Origin: Chrysomallon squamiferum
Taxonomy: Eukaryota; Mollusca; Gastropoda; Neomphalida; Peltospiridae
Assembly (NCBI GenBank): GCA_012295275.1
Contig: CM022672.1
Span: 11,705,904 to 11,769,903 of the forward strand
Length of the DNA stretch: 64,000 nt
Direction of reading: 5' to 3'
Shown: positions 50,641 through 63,208 of the stretch, in pieces
How positions within the stretch are numbered: position 1 is the stretch's first letter
Layout of the letters: each line of letters begins with the position of its first letter
The notes under the pieces: generated by a model
Database searches by the model: none
The model's input: only the letters and a program-made list of their open reading frames with translations
Told to the model about the DNA's origin: nothing
Translations under genes and position numbers: made by a program

Positions 50641-51979
50641 TTTATTTTTTTCTTTTTTTTTTTTTTTTCTTCTACTTTTCTTACTTGTATTTTTCCTTCA
50701 CTTACTTGCCAGCTCAATACAGCTAAGATTTAGAATGTAATTGAAACCCCAGACTGTTTATGTGGTATTAACTTGACAATGTGTGAACGCCACAAAAAAT
50801 TAAACAAATCAGCTTAGTAACATATTCAAAAAAAAAAGACTGAATCTAGTGGATTTGTTGCTTCCATCAATGTTTCAGAGAATGCACTAAATTCAACCTC
50901 TATCCTCCATTTGTCATTAATTACTGGGTGGAGTACCTTGTCACCATGACTACATTACATCTTGTAGAGTTAATTGTTGAAAATAGAACTGAGAAACATA
51001 TATACATAAAAGAAATTGCCTGAGTCAAAATATAATAAAATTTAAATTTTTTAAGAATATCTAATGTCAGTGCTGAAAGATTTCTCCATATGATGATTTA
51101 TATATATAATAAAAATGAAGGTTTGCTATAATCTAAACTTAATTAAAATCACACAAGAAAGATAATTTTTCCAAATATTTTCAGACTGATAATTTTCTAA
51201 ATATTAAAATATATGGAAATAAAAATGGCAGCATTTATAGAAATAATAATTTTTTTTTTATTAATCCTTGTTAATGCTTTAAAGAATTATCAGCTTTGAA
51301 AATATTTGGGAAAATTCTCTTTCTTGTGTGACTGTTTATATATAATTAATGTTTTGAAATTCACTGTTTTGAAAACACTGTGCCGTCTTTCTTGTGTGGC
51401 AAACTGAACAACAAGATATCATTTTTATCTCAACACATGTTTAACATTTGCTACAGTATTATTAATATTTACAAATACCTTCAAAGTGTAGGTTAACGAG
51501 ACCACTTTGAAAAATTTCCCCGTTTTTTTTTTTTTTTTTTTTCAAAAAAGATTTCACATTTCAAAAACAGCAATAACTTATCAATTAGTTTTAAAAAGAG
51601 TCACACAATGCAGGCATACATCACATGCAGGTTTTTTCCTTTCCAGAACTGCTTACAGAACCCACCTCATGGTGGAACCCACACCACCTAGCAACCGGGA
51701 CTCATAATTCCTCACACATGGAAACATTTACTGTGAATTTCAACATCAGAGGAAATTATGCTGAAATTTTTTTTTTTTTTTCATCAACCTATTAAAAAGA
51801 AAGTGGTCATGCTGTTACATCTGTGACTGGTAGGAAAGGGGGGGAGCCACCTCATGAAACCAATACTTGAAAACATTCTGAAAACATAAACAGAAATACA
51901 AACCCACATGTTGAGAAAGAGTAAGTAAGAAAAAAAATTAAAAAATTAAAAGAAGCCAGGTGGTTCGCTTTTGAACTGA

Positions 51980-52500
51980 GCCGATTTCAAGGTCTTGGTG
52001 AAAATATGTTATAAATAAAAAAATAAAAAAATTTAAAATCTTTGTTCAAAGTTCTTCACTTTCAGGAAAAGAATGTTATAAAAAAAAAAATTGTTATAAA
52101 TAAAGGTGTGTTATAAATAAAATATTTTTTTTTCACGAACTGAATGCTATAAATAACGGTTTTCTTTTTTCTTCTTTCTTTATGAAGTTCTTCTATTTCA
52201 GAAAAAGAATGTTATAAATAATTTTAAAAAGTGCTATAAATAAAGATGCATAATAAATAAAATTTCTTTTCTGTCTTTCTTCTCTCTTGTTTCTTTATAA
52301 AGGTTTTCTTTTTCAGGAACTGAATATAAATAAAGGTATGTTATATATAAAATATCTTTTTAGCTTCTTTTTTCTTCATAAAGCTTTTCTTTTCAAGGAA
52401 ATGAATCTTATGAAGGTGTGTTGTAAATAAAATATCTTTTTTGTTTCTTTTTAAAGTTTTATCTACATACAAATACTGTTTTCTTTTTTCATTTTTTATA
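51980..52500 (+). repeat. Degenerate minisatellite, about 110-bp unit
   Basis: GTTATAAATAAAGGTGTGTT, then AAATAAAATATCTTTTT, a TTCTTTCTTTATAAAG block and TTTTCAGGAACTGAAT recur four to five times with spacing of about 90-120 bp. Confidence 0.8.
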
Positions 52501-54063
52501 AAACCTTTTTTTCTCAGCAAATCAGTGTTACATTTAAAAAAAAAAAAAAATTTTTTTTAATTTATTTGTTTATGCAGGTTTTCTATTTCAAAACCATTAT
52601 GTTAAAATTGTGCTACTTCAAAAATTTGATTTATATTGAGACTTTTATATACAAGTCAGTAACAAAGTGAAACAAAGATTTCACATTAAACCGCTATTTC
52701 AAAACACTATTTGAAATAAAAGCTTAATGCTGAAATGTTCTTTTAATTTCATCAAACAAATGTTTCTTTAAACTGATACCATAAACTAGTACTGATAAAC
52801 TTTGCACAAATTACAACTACTTCAAATAACAAAAACTACAAAAACATTTTGTGCAAATTATAAATATTTCACTTCAAACTAAAAACAATCAGAAAATTGG
52901 TCCAAATTACAAATATTTTCAATAGCATCAATGTGATAAATTATCTCAAATGACTAACATTTTTCAAACAATTATCGGCTATTAATTATCACAGAGACAA
53001 TTTGTCTGAATTGGGAATTAAAAAAAAAAAAAGAGGACTTTTTCATGTCCAAATCATAAATTAACCTGTATTAAGTTAACACACTGCTGTGCCCTGTATT
53101 TCACCAAATTAACTTTGAGCAGAAAGTCAATAAGAAGGCACTTGAGCAAAAGTTCTGAGATGAAAAATCGTGGAGGTGCTGGTTTCCAACAAGACTTGTT
53201 AATTAACTAAATTCAAGGGCAAGCAAAGAGGATGGCTCACAACTTCTTGTGAACCTTTCGCGAGATTTTCTGTCAATCACCAGCAACTTCCAAAGGATTT
53301 TATAAAAACACCTTTTAAACACCATTAAGATATTGACAGAATGGAGGTGATTTTTTTCTTTCTTCTTCTTCCATCAACAAGAAGACGTTAGTTTAAAAGG
53401 AATCCTCATCAATAATTTTTATATATTAAAGATAATGTAATTAATTCATTTGTAACATGTGCACAAAGGGTGACCAAGTTTGAATTTAAAATATCTTTCA
53501 ATCTTCTTAAACATATGGACACATATGTTTCATAAGAATTTAATGTGCTCACATCTTTTACAGCTAGAGAAAAAATAAAATGTGAAATTTATGTACATGA
53601 ATGGAATAATAAACTAACACACAGGAGAAGGTTACTGTTTAATGACCTGAACCATGACAGGCAATATGATATATTCATCATGGGCCAACAATTTGCACTA
53701 TATCCCGTTCTAGACGGTGCTCCACAACTGGTTTATTAAAGAAACTGTAGGTGTTTTCCTTTCTACTGGAAATTTGCATGTAAAGGAACCTTTACTGCTG
53801 ATCAATAAAAGCAGACTATGGGTGGGTGCCAGCAGGTTGTTGCTAAATGATACACAAAGATATGCAGCTGCAGCAGAAATTGCTTTTCTTACTAACTACC
53901 AATCAGACATCAAGAGAGCCATCACGACATCTTAGAAATATACTTAAGAGTTAAATAATCGCCTTTTTCATTAATCTTTCATCCTTGCAAAGCTTAACCT
54001 TTAGCATCTCTGTAACTGTCTTATTAAGTAATTGTGAAATAGAAGTGTTAAACTTGCAAATAC

Positions 54064-54205
54064 CTTTCCATTGCCAAATCTGCCCTGTGTTTCCACCATG
54101 GTGATGACCATCAACTTGTCCAGGTCTATCTGCAGGTATTCAAAGACATCTTTCTGAATGGCTTGTTTTGGACACCAGGCTCCACCTTTACGCTCTGTCC
54201 GAATC
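54064..54205 (-). CDS. Ddr: DDR exon: middle of the discoidin domain
   Basis: This exon starts after CAG at 54206 with one base that completes a codon begun in an unseen upstream exon, and ends in phase 0 before GTATTT. It encodes residues 1-47. The AWCPK motif carries the cysteine that pairs within the domain, and EYLQIDLDKL followed by QGRFGNGK is the discoidin core strand and loop. The Arg of QGR (residue 42) lies eight residues before the Glu of the next exon's GQEF. That matches the spacing of the Arg-Glu pair in the collagen-binding trench of vertebrate DDR2, so collagen binding is plausible. Upstream, the acceptor abuts an ATT/ATC-rich repeat on the minus strand. This is the most 5' coding exon I could find. 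The signal peptide and first discoidin strands are missing from the window. Family and phase assignment are firm; the ligand is inferred. Confidence 0.95.
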
Positions 54206-54210
54206 CTGGA

Positions 54211-54340
54211 ATAATAATAATAATAACAATAATAACAATGATGATGATGATGATGATAAAGATAATAATAATGATGATGATGATAGTGATAATAATAATG
54301 ATAATAAGGATGATAACAGTAGCAGTAGTAGTAATAATAA
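54211..54340 (+). repeat. AAT/GAT trinucleotide tract at a splice acceptor
   Basis: Impure AAT and GAT units start five bases from the exon boundary at 54205. On the transcribed strand this is ATT/ATC just before ATTCCAG. Confidence 0.92.
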
Positions 54341-55079
54341 CAAAAATCCATATAGTCGTCTTTACAATCATCATCACAAAAGGATGTATGTATTTTTAAA
54401 AAGAAAAATATTATTAAGAACATTCTTTATCTCCCAGTGATAAGAGTTACACAAGGGAAATGATATTATAAAGTAATAAAATTCCTGTGTTCTTTTATTT
54501 TCCTATTGTGTATAATTACTATCATGCAAGGGGAAATAATCATAATATTTATAATAAATATGCCAAAGGTTCAGGTTTTATTTCTTTTTTTAGGAAGGGG
54601 AAAATACTCTTTATCTAAACAATACAAATAAAATTATTAGTAATGATATGGAAATAAAATAAGCCAGTTTTGATGTTTTATTATTTTGGGCTTTAATTTA
54701 CTACAGAAAAAGAAATATATATACTGTAAAAAATGTGCTACATAAAGTTAATTAAACAAGAACATTCATTGTAGTAATAATAAGAAGCAAATCTAATAAA
54801 TTTAAGTTTATAAAGTGTTTGATGTTTTATCACCCAGATCTATAGTGCTGGTTTCGTGAAACAATCTTATAATTGTAAAATAATAAATAAATAAATAAAT
54901 ATGATAATTTATAATTTGCTAATCACACAAGTAATATTATGATTATTTTGTAGTTGTAAGCCCTTACAAAAAGTCCCTTGAGTTCATTTATTAAATAATA
55001 TTTTAAACTTTAAAAATAAAAACATATCTTCCACTGTAAAAAAACCCCCTTAATTTTATTACAGCTGATGGTTTTGAAT

Positions 55080-55490
55080 ATCCAGTTCACTTGTATGATG
55101 AAGAATGAATGATGGTTGTTGCATTAATGAGCCAGTTATTAAATATAATTTTTCAAAAAATTAATCTTGAGACATCCTACCCTAAAAAAGCCATAATTTT
55201 ATTACATATGATAATACAGTTATTGAGAAAAATGGAATGATGATGTGCAATAGTGAGTCCATAAATATTATTATTACGTTTTAAAATAAAGCATAGCCAC
55301 CATTTTTTAAAACACCAACAAATTTGATCACAGATGATGGTCTAAGGTTACTGTGACCAATGGAATATACAAGACAATAACAACTACCAGACCAAACTTA
55401 AAACTCAGTGATTTTATTGTGACCGATGTTCCTGAATATGCTAGTTATTGTTAAGAATGGAACAGTGGTGTGTAGTAGTGAGTAGCCACA
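55080..55490 (+). repeat. Degenerate long-unit tandem repeat
   Basis: Three diverged copies of a segment like AAGAATGGAACAGTGGTGTG followed by TAGTAGTGAG occur near 55097, 55216 and 55450, with similar intervening sequence, suggesting a unit of about 120 bp with one copy lost or decayed. Confidence 0.55.
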
Positions 55491-55884
55491 CTGTCTGTCA
55501 GCAGAACAGGAAAAGCTCTCATCAATGGGACAAGTATTTCCAGGACAAAATACTGACAATAAGGTCAGACTCACGCTACAAGAAAATGATAATGAGCTGG
55601 CAACATGGCGAGTTTAACAAATCAAGTAAAGCGACTATTTCATGAACCATTAAGCATGAGCTAGGTTTACACCTCTGTCAATAGCCTGCTGAAATTATCT
55701 CTTCTTGATCACCGTTTGAGAAAAAAAACACCCACCTCAACTGGGGTTAAACTGGGTGAATAAGTCATAAATCAAAAAATACAAAAGGTGTAAGATACGA
55801 TTTGGGCATGAAAATGCTACAAAATATAACAGACAAAAGTGCGTTGTGTTTTGACTCTACCTCAAGCTGATACTTTTGTATGTA

Positions 55885-55894
<10 letters not shown>

Positions 55895-55966
<72 letters not shown>
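55895..55966 (+). repeat. AG dinucleotide microsatellite with AC/AGAC flanks
   Basis: About 35 AG units after a short GT run, followed by impure AGAC/ACAC sequence to about 56165. Arg/Glu- and Ser/Leu-rich frames are artefacts. Confidence 0.95.
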
Positions 55967-55969
<3 letters not shown>

Positions 55970-58623
55970 AACACAGTCAGAGAGACAGCAAGAGACAGAG
56001 ACAGAAACACATTCACACACACACACAGATAGACAGAAAGAGATACAAACAGACATACACACACACAGATAGACAGAGAGAAAGAAAGGGAGGGAGAACT
56101 GGAGACAGATATACAAAAAGAGATCGATAAAGAGAGATAGATGCAGACAGAGAGCAGAGAGAGAAAGCAAAAATGTAACCCTGTATATTCAAATTACAGA
56201 CCAGTTCTAACTTTCTGCTGGTTTGCACAAAGTCATGGGTTAATAGTTACTTAAAGAGACCATCTCTGAATTGCTGGCAAGTATCAAGTATTGTCAACAA
56301 AGCAATAAAGTACAAGAAGTGACATTCAGAACATGTTTTTTATTGTTGTTGTTGCTATACCTCTGTTATTACTACCACTGTGATCTTTCACCAGTGTCTG
56401 CAGTGCTTTCCCTTTACTGAACTCTCTTTATTGTTGTCCATACAGAACAACAAAACTGTGGTCTAGAAGATATGTGTGTGTTTAGAGAAAATTAAATCTA
56501 GCAGAAATGTGCTCTGCTATCTTAACATCTATTGTGTTTACTGAAAAACATATCAGAAATTAGGCTCAGAAATGACTAGTTAAATCTTCCTCTATATATT
56601 TCTTTTCTTTTCTTTTTTTTTGGTCCTTTTATGAAACTAAACTTGCTTCATTTATTTTCAATAACACTTCAATGTCAAAGTTTGTCACCACATTCAAAGA
56701 TTACTTAAAAATGAAGAAAACAAAGCTTGCACATGGCTCTAAATCAAGCTGTTAAATTTCCATACATTTATTTTAATTTAATCTTTTTTCCTGTCTTCCC
56801 TCTGTTTCGCCCATTCTCTCCTGCCTTTTGAGAAATCAAGTTTGATTCATTTCATTTTGAAGACTGTTTCAATGTCAAAGTGTTTTTTTTTCATCGCTGT
56901 GTTAGCAGATTAATACAAATGGTGACACAAGGTCTGGCGATATGCTGTACCATTGTCTGAGTCAATATGGTCAGATCCGTGAATTGTCATCAATAAATCC
57001 ACCGTCCATTTGTCAGATCATGGCACTGCGAGCTGCAAATATTGAGTTATTGATGAGACAACTGCAACAGCACAGTACGCTCGATATGAAATACTGTAAA
57101 TCAATTTGGAGAATTTTTCTCAACACTTCAAGCATTAACAGGAATTGGTCGTACATCTTGGGTGCCAAATTAGTGAGGAGTTTAATGTGTCTGCCATTTT
57201 TAATGCGGCATAAAGTGTAGTCTTATTTCTTCATTTGATTTCCTTTCTCTGAATAAAACACAGTCTGTGATTTTTTTCCCTGACATTTAATTTTATTATT
57301 ATTTCTTTCTTTTTTAGAAGAAGAAGAAACAATTAGAAAAACAGTAACAGACAGAATACTCATATAAGGTCAAGGAAAAAATTGTTTGCTGTTCTTGAAG
57401 TAGTTTAAGATTATGATTTTGTGAATATGTTAGTCCTGTAGTGTATTATTTATAGAAAAATGGTTATAAATCTGTATTTGGTCATTATAATGTGAGTCAG
57501 ACATGATTAAGGATTGGTTCATAATGGCTTCTTCTTACAAGAAACTTGGCTTGAACTCTAACTACAAACAAAATATTTTGTCATTTCTCTTTAAATGTTT
57601 TAATTTTGTATCTTTCTTACTTTTTCTTTATGTCTTTATTTATATTTTATAAATCATTATATATAAACTAAGATATACACTCATGTGTGTTATTTAACAC
57701 ATTATTGCAAACACATAAAAAACCACAACATATCTACACACACAAACATATCCACGACAGATCATTTTAAATCATCATCAAAGAGCTTTTTACCATCATC
57801 CTTTTCCAATTACTATAGTTACCATGGCATTACTATACATAAACAAAAAACCTTCAGCATTCGTTTTCAATTTCATTTTTTTTTTTTTTTTTAGGTATAT
57901 AAACATTATTATAGCCTTAAAGTTCTCGTCACTTAATGGTAATTTTTCCACCTAGCCAGTGTACTGGAAGTTAAGACAATCTAGTATGATGAAATCAATT
58001 CTTGCTGAAAAGCATCAGATTTTTTTTTTTTTTTGGTTTTTCAATTCTTTACACTTGAGTTATTTTATCAAGGCATGAGAACAACAATCTGTTGATCGAT
58101 ACTGGCTACAAAGGTCTGTGCTGGTCTTGTCCTGGCCTGACTGGGTCCTGACACTGTTCATGCAATCAATGGCCAGCTTGCCACAGATGTATCATATTAT
58201 ACAGCACCTCATCATCCGGATTAAACCCAACAGGCAGACGTGAGAGAGAGAGAAAGCATGGAACCAGACTGACTGCACAAGATTCAGTTTAAAATAAAAA
58301 AATGTATTCTATTTAAAGATTTGCATGCAGCAGTATTGATAATTTATAAAATATGATTTCCAATATAAGGTTATTGAGACATGAACATTTTATTAATATT
58401 TACAAAAGAAATTAAAACTAACTAAAAATGTAAGAGAACTTTCATACAGAGTTATCTTTTCCTTGCTTAAAAGCAATGTGTGGTTTTTATTTTTGCTAAT
58501 GTGTAAAATATTTACAGAAGAGAAAATTAACAAGAATGTGATTGTGACTGGAAAATGCAGGAATAGAATAACGGGGAGAGGGAAAGGGGGAACAAAGAAG
58601 GGGGCAAGGAAGCTAAACAGTGA

Positions 58624-58735
58624 GGAAGGAAAGGAAGGAAGGAAGGAAGGAAGGAAGAAAAAGGAGAGGAATGTGAGACAGAAAATGAAAAACAGGAAAA
58701 GAGGGAAGAGAAAGAAAGAAAGAAAGGGATGGAGG
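58624..58735 (+). repeat. GGAA-type purine tract
   Basis: Eight or so GGAA units followed by impure AGAAAGGA sequence. Purine-rich on the plus strand over more than 100 bases. Confidence 0.85.
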
Positions 58736-58913
58736 GTTTGATCAAGGGAGGTGGGGAAAATGGTGTAGGAATAAAGGTTGGAGTAGGAAGCAAGGCTTCA
58801 TAAAATATCTGTTGCAGGGGATTAAGAGAGTCCTTGTGCAAGCAATTAGACAACAGTCTCTGCTGAGACTAAAATACTAATTAACTGAGCTTCTAAACCA
58901 ATGATTTAAACTC

Positions 58914-59140
58914 TGTGAGTCCATGAACCAGGAACTGTGAGATAGTGATTTAGCAACTTTGTGATTTAGTGATTGTGAGCTGGTGATTTAGTGACTGTGA
59001 GCCAGTGATTTAGTTACAACTGTGAGCAAGTGACCTTGAGACTGTGAGAGTGATTTAGTGACTGTGTAACCCAGTGATTTAGTGACTATGGACCAGCGAT
59101 ATAGCAGCTGTGAGCCAATAATTTAATGACTGAAAGAGCA
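58914..59140 (+). repeat. Minisatellite, about 22-bp unit
   Basis: About nine imperfect copies of GTGATTTAGTGACTGTGAGC with variable CCA/AGG filler; unit length varies between copies. Confidence 0.88.
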
Positions 59141-59434
59141 AGTGATATTTTCAAAAATAAGTAAATAAAAGATGGTAACAACAATGACAGCCATAATAGC
59201 AAGAAAACAAGAAAACGTACAACTACATTAATAATACAACTAATAATAATAATAATAATACATAAAATATTAAGAGAAGATTTATGTCTCAGGCTTGAGT
59301 TATTGTTTGGTATTTATGTATTACAAAGGCAGACAGAATTCAATTATCAGTGGATTCCCAGTAATCCTGAAATCAATAAACAGGTAGAGATGCAGCGTGG
59401 TGAATATAATTACCTCAAAACAATCTCAAGCTCA

Positions 59435-59880
59435 GAAATTCAGTCTACCGCTACTGTGACTGAAAATGTCAAACTATGAAATTCAGTCTAAGCTACTGTG
59501 ACTGAAAATGTCAAACTATGAAATTCAGTCTAAGCTACTGTGACTGAAAATGTCAAACTAAGAAATTCAGTCTGCAGCTACTGTGACTGAAAATGTCAAA
59601 CTAAGAAATTCAGTCTATAGCTACTGTGACTGAAAATGTCAAATTAAGAAATTCAGTCTACAGCTACAGTAACTGAAAATGTCAAACAAAGAAATTCAGT
59701 CTGTAGCTACTGTAACAAGAAATTCAGACTGTAGCCTATCATAACAGAAAACAGTCTAAGAAATTTGGATCTAATGATCCCATAACTGAAAATGTCAAAC
59801 TATGAAATTCAGTCTCTAGCCTATCATAACTAAAAACCAATCTCAGGCTAAGAAGTTCAGATCTATAGTTGCTTTAACCA
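59435..59880 (+). repeat. Minisatellite, 42-43-bp unit
   Basis: Units start GAAATTCAGTCTAYAGCTAC and continue TGTGACTGAAAATGTCAAAC. Starts at 59435, 59478, 59520, 59562, 59605, 59648 and 59691 give periods of 43, 42, 42, 43, 43, 43. Later copies to about 59880 are truncated or heavily mutated. It lies about 300 bp after the 22-bp array but shares no unit with it. Confidence 0.95.
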
Positions 59881-62399
59881 CGACAGATTTGATGCAGCCA
59901 AGTTTAGCAATCAGCAAAAAAAATATAACAGTAAGCTGATTATACAATGGGGAAAAAAGCTGTGGAAAAGAAAATGAGAGAAGTGTTATTGAAATGTGTA
60001 ATGAGCTTATTTTCTTTGGGAATTTTGAGGATTTTCTTCTTTTTTTTTCTTCTTTTTTTTCTTGTGGCTGTTGATTGTTTGGGGTTTTGGTGTTTTTTGT
60101 ATTTTTCTTGGGTTTCATTTTCTTCTTGTTCTTGATCTTCTTTGTTTTATTATTATTATTATTATTATCTTCATCATCATCATCATTTATTTTAAAAAAT
60201 AATAAAATTATTATTCATTTATTTGTTGCTTTATTGCAAGTATTAATTTTTCTTTATTTTTATTTTTTTGTCCTTTTTATTTGTTTGTTATATCCTTTTT
60301 ACTTTTTCCTTTTTTTTTTAATTTCACTTTAAAGTTGGTATTGCCTTCTTTGCTTCTCTAAATACTTATCCTTATTATTCTGTATTGTTGCTTTATTACA
60401 ATTTTATCTCTGTCTCTTTTTTGTCTCTCTTTTTTCTTTAATAAGAAATTAACAAATGTATACTTGAAACTTAAAACTCTAGGAAAAAAAGAAACAGACT
60501 GGTAATTGGCCTAAAGTTTTCTATTTTATTTTAAATAAAATTGTAATATCTTTATTCTGTTTTTTTAACTATCACCACATCTCTGATATAGACAATAAAT
60601 GGTGGAAAATAAAATCATCAAATTTGCAGGTGTTGTGTTGAAATGTTAATTCAGGAGTCCAAATGTCGAAGAAGATTTGTTATCTCGATGAGATAAAATG
60701 TTTCAGTATGGACAAATTCTTACATAAACTACAAACGAGACAATTTCTGTAGATTACATGGGGACTGTGAGTGAAAGATGCAATGCATCATACAGAATCA
60801 TTTCAACACAGTCATTATTTCACCACATTAATCCCAGTCTAAATGTCAGTGCTAATATATGGGAAGTAGATAACATTTTGCTTGTAATTTGGATCAATCC
60901 ATCACTTGCCAGTAAGGAAAAAAAAAAAAAAAAAAAAAAAAAAATTAGGAATTAATCCAGGAACTTGCTATATTGGTTAATTTTCTGAAATGTCACGTAA
61001 AATTTGTACATAAATGATTTATGTTATTTTTCTTACATTACTAAATGTCTGCAATCATTTATTTAAGAACTCTTTTAATTTCTTTCTTTTTTTTTCTTCT
61101 TTTTTTTTTTTTTTTTTATTTCTCTAAAGGAAGCAGAATTGCAGTTACAAGATGGATGCTTAATTGGTTTGACAATAAACTGAAGAAATAAAAAAGAAAT
61201 ACAATATTTTCTTTTTTTTACTAAAAGAAATTTGTTTTCTGTGTGACCTGTATGGAAATGTGACAAGGTAATGTATGATAATTTAAATAACTTTTTAGAT
61301 ATTACTGCAGTAATTTCAAACTAAATGTCAGCTATCATATATGAACTTTCCTTTGAAGCAGATAAAATTATCGTTTTATGGATGAATTCTGTATGTGAAA
61401 AAAAAATAAAAATAAAAATAAAAATTCAGAACACAACTTATTAAATGGAAATTGTTAAGGGAAATAATTTAAACATCCATTAATTTCAACTAAATTGGGA
61501 TTAAAAAAAAAAAAAAATGAGAACTCTTCACAAAAGAAGATAAAATTGTATTTAAAACAGATAGGCCAAAGACTAAAAAAAAAAATTAAATTAAATTTAA
61601 AAAAAATGATACTTTTATGAGAATTAGCTACATATATATTAGCTATGTATATATTTATTTGAATTATTTAATATCAATCTAAAATCAATTTCATTTTAAA
61701 ATCATTTGCAGTACAAAATGTCAACAACCCATTCTCCAGTGAAAGAAAAGAAGTAAAAAATCAGGTTGAAAGAAAAATAAATCCATGATTAAATAAAGTC
61801 CACGAACAAACAACATGTTACATGTAACATCTGTATATCATTTTATACACAGTATTTATTTCACAAATTGTTCATAAAATTTATTCTCCACAATAAATGT
61901 CAGCAACTGCAAGATGATAAAAATCAAGCAGAAATATGGATGAACTGTCAACAAGAAACATATGCATAAAAGTCTGAATAAACAGTGGTAACTGTATATT
62001 CATATCATTATTCAGTATTTATTCAACAACTTGTATTCACAAGTATAAATATGTTTCTTTCTATTTTAACCATTTACTTTTTTTATACATATTTTTCTTA
62101 CATTTTTAATTTATATATATATATTTTTTTTTTGGCAAAAATTATAATTATTTGCACATTTATTTATTTTTTATTATTTATTTTATTTTTTTTTTTTTTT
62201 TTTTGAATTTATTTATTACAATTCTAACAATTTAAATGTAACATTAAAATCACATATATTCAAAACCAAATATTAAATACTGAAAGAGATTTATAGGAGT
62301 TTTATCACAACCGTTATCTTCTTTTTCAACACTTTTATAACATTAATGTGAGGGCATGTCCAACATCAAAGAACTGCTGTCAAACCCTACAGTAAATAA

Positions 62400-62880
62400 C
62401 ATTCTTTACTTAACACATGCATCTATTAAATATTTGTTTATTACCATGCAATACTTCAATGACACAATAGGAGAAAAAATTATAAATGTCATAAACAAAT
62501 CATAACCTATGGATCTATTAAATATCTGTTATTACCAAGCAGCTCTTCAGAAGCCAACAAATTTAAATAAAAAAATAAAAAAATATGATAAAACAAATAA
62601 ATAAATAAATATATATGTATAATAAAACAATAAAGAATAATAAAAGTCACAAACAAATAATAACAAGTGGATTTGTTATAACCATATACAATACTTCAAA
62701 AGACAAGAGCTGAAAATATATATAGATTTGTTTTCTAATTTAAAAATAATAACAATCATAAACATGTGGATTTATTAAATATTTTTTATAACAATGCAAT
62801 ACTTCAATACCGTAAGAGTCATAAATTATTTTTTTATTTAAAAATAATGACAGTCATAAAGAAACTATAAGAATGAAAGA
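62400..62880 (+). repeat. Degenerate minisatellite, about 120-bp unit
   Basis: Four copies of a block like GGATCTATTAAATATTTGTT, TTACCATGCAATACTTCAAT and a following AAAGTCATAAACAAAT segment. Filler between them is A-rich and variable. Confidence 0.8.
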
Positions 62881-63208
62881 ATGAAAGTGTCATGCATGAG
62901 TAAAAAAAATGAAACTTGCAAACACAATAACTGCCTGTCCTCTTCAATAAAAAGCAAACTAATACTTTAATAACAGATCACAAATTCAGTGATAGATACA
63001 ACCAGTGACACAGAGACTTTGAAAATGTTTCAGGGTCAGGTAGCTTGTAGGCAAATGGTATCCAAGCAAGGTTTTTAAAAATGGTTTCTAAAAGACACCA
63101 ATAACTAACTAAAAAAGTAATAAACAAATAATGATATAAATCAGTTGTTTACAGATGTATATTAAAAAATAATAATAATACAAGTAGATAAACAAAATTG
63201 TACAAATG

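Larger units (their letters stand above)
35662..54063 (-). other. 18.4-kb intron of the DDR gene
   Basis: This is the largest intron in the window. It is a mosaic of GT, TAG, AAT and GATA/GACA microsatellites, at least six degenerate minisatellites, one reverse SINE-like fragment, and many non-repetitive islands (about 36990-37260, 39110-39560, 40470-40850, 41560-42060, 42540-42830, 44560-44960, 45830-46130, 47490-48150, 48590-48900, 49640-50160, 53060-53320, 53540-53940). The flanking exons join colinearly with vertebrate DDRs, so no coding exon is expected inside. Frames of 60-166 codons occur but none is recognisable. Confidence 0.85.
10307..54205 (-). other. Ddr: Discoidin domain receptor gene, 11 visible exons, 5' end missing
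   Basis: Eleven minus-strand exons join in frame: 54205-54064, 35661-35569, 25733-25586, 17799-17275, 15654-15499, 15085-14594, 13240-12912, 12537-12407, 12017-11820, 11183-10949 and 10639-10307. Every junction is GT..AG and the phases agree throughout (0, 0, 1, 1, 1, 1, 0, 2, 2, 0). The product is a single-pass receptor tyrosine kinase with discoidin, DS-like, linker, membrane, juxtamembrane and kinase regions, which is the DDR arrangement. In vertebrates DDR1 and DDR2 bind triple-helical collagen and signal through slow autophosphorylation. The invertebrate gene is expected to predate the DDR1/DDR2 split, so I do not assign it to either. 926 residues are visible; vertebrate DDRs are about 850-920 in total, so the full protein probably exceeds 1000. 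Residue numbers in other entries count from the first codon of the 54205-54064 exon. Exon calls rest on splice motifs and recalled family similarity; no transcript was available. Confidence 0.95.

Noticed and set aside
54001-54423. 140-codon minus-strand frame read as one protein
   Set aside because: Only the middle (54064-54205) is a DDR exon; the Tyr/His-rich start is a trinucleotide repeat and the end is intron after the donor.
55440-55660. Possible upstream DDR exon on the minus strand
   Set aside because: The segment has mixed composition and an AG before a short open stretch, but the translation lacks the Cys and LGM/ASS-type motifs of the discoidin start and the phase does not fit.
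58190-58260. Minus-strand frame reading RLPVGFNPDDEVLYNM
   Set aside because: It looked protein-like but ends within about 24 codons, has no splice context and matches nothing I recognise.
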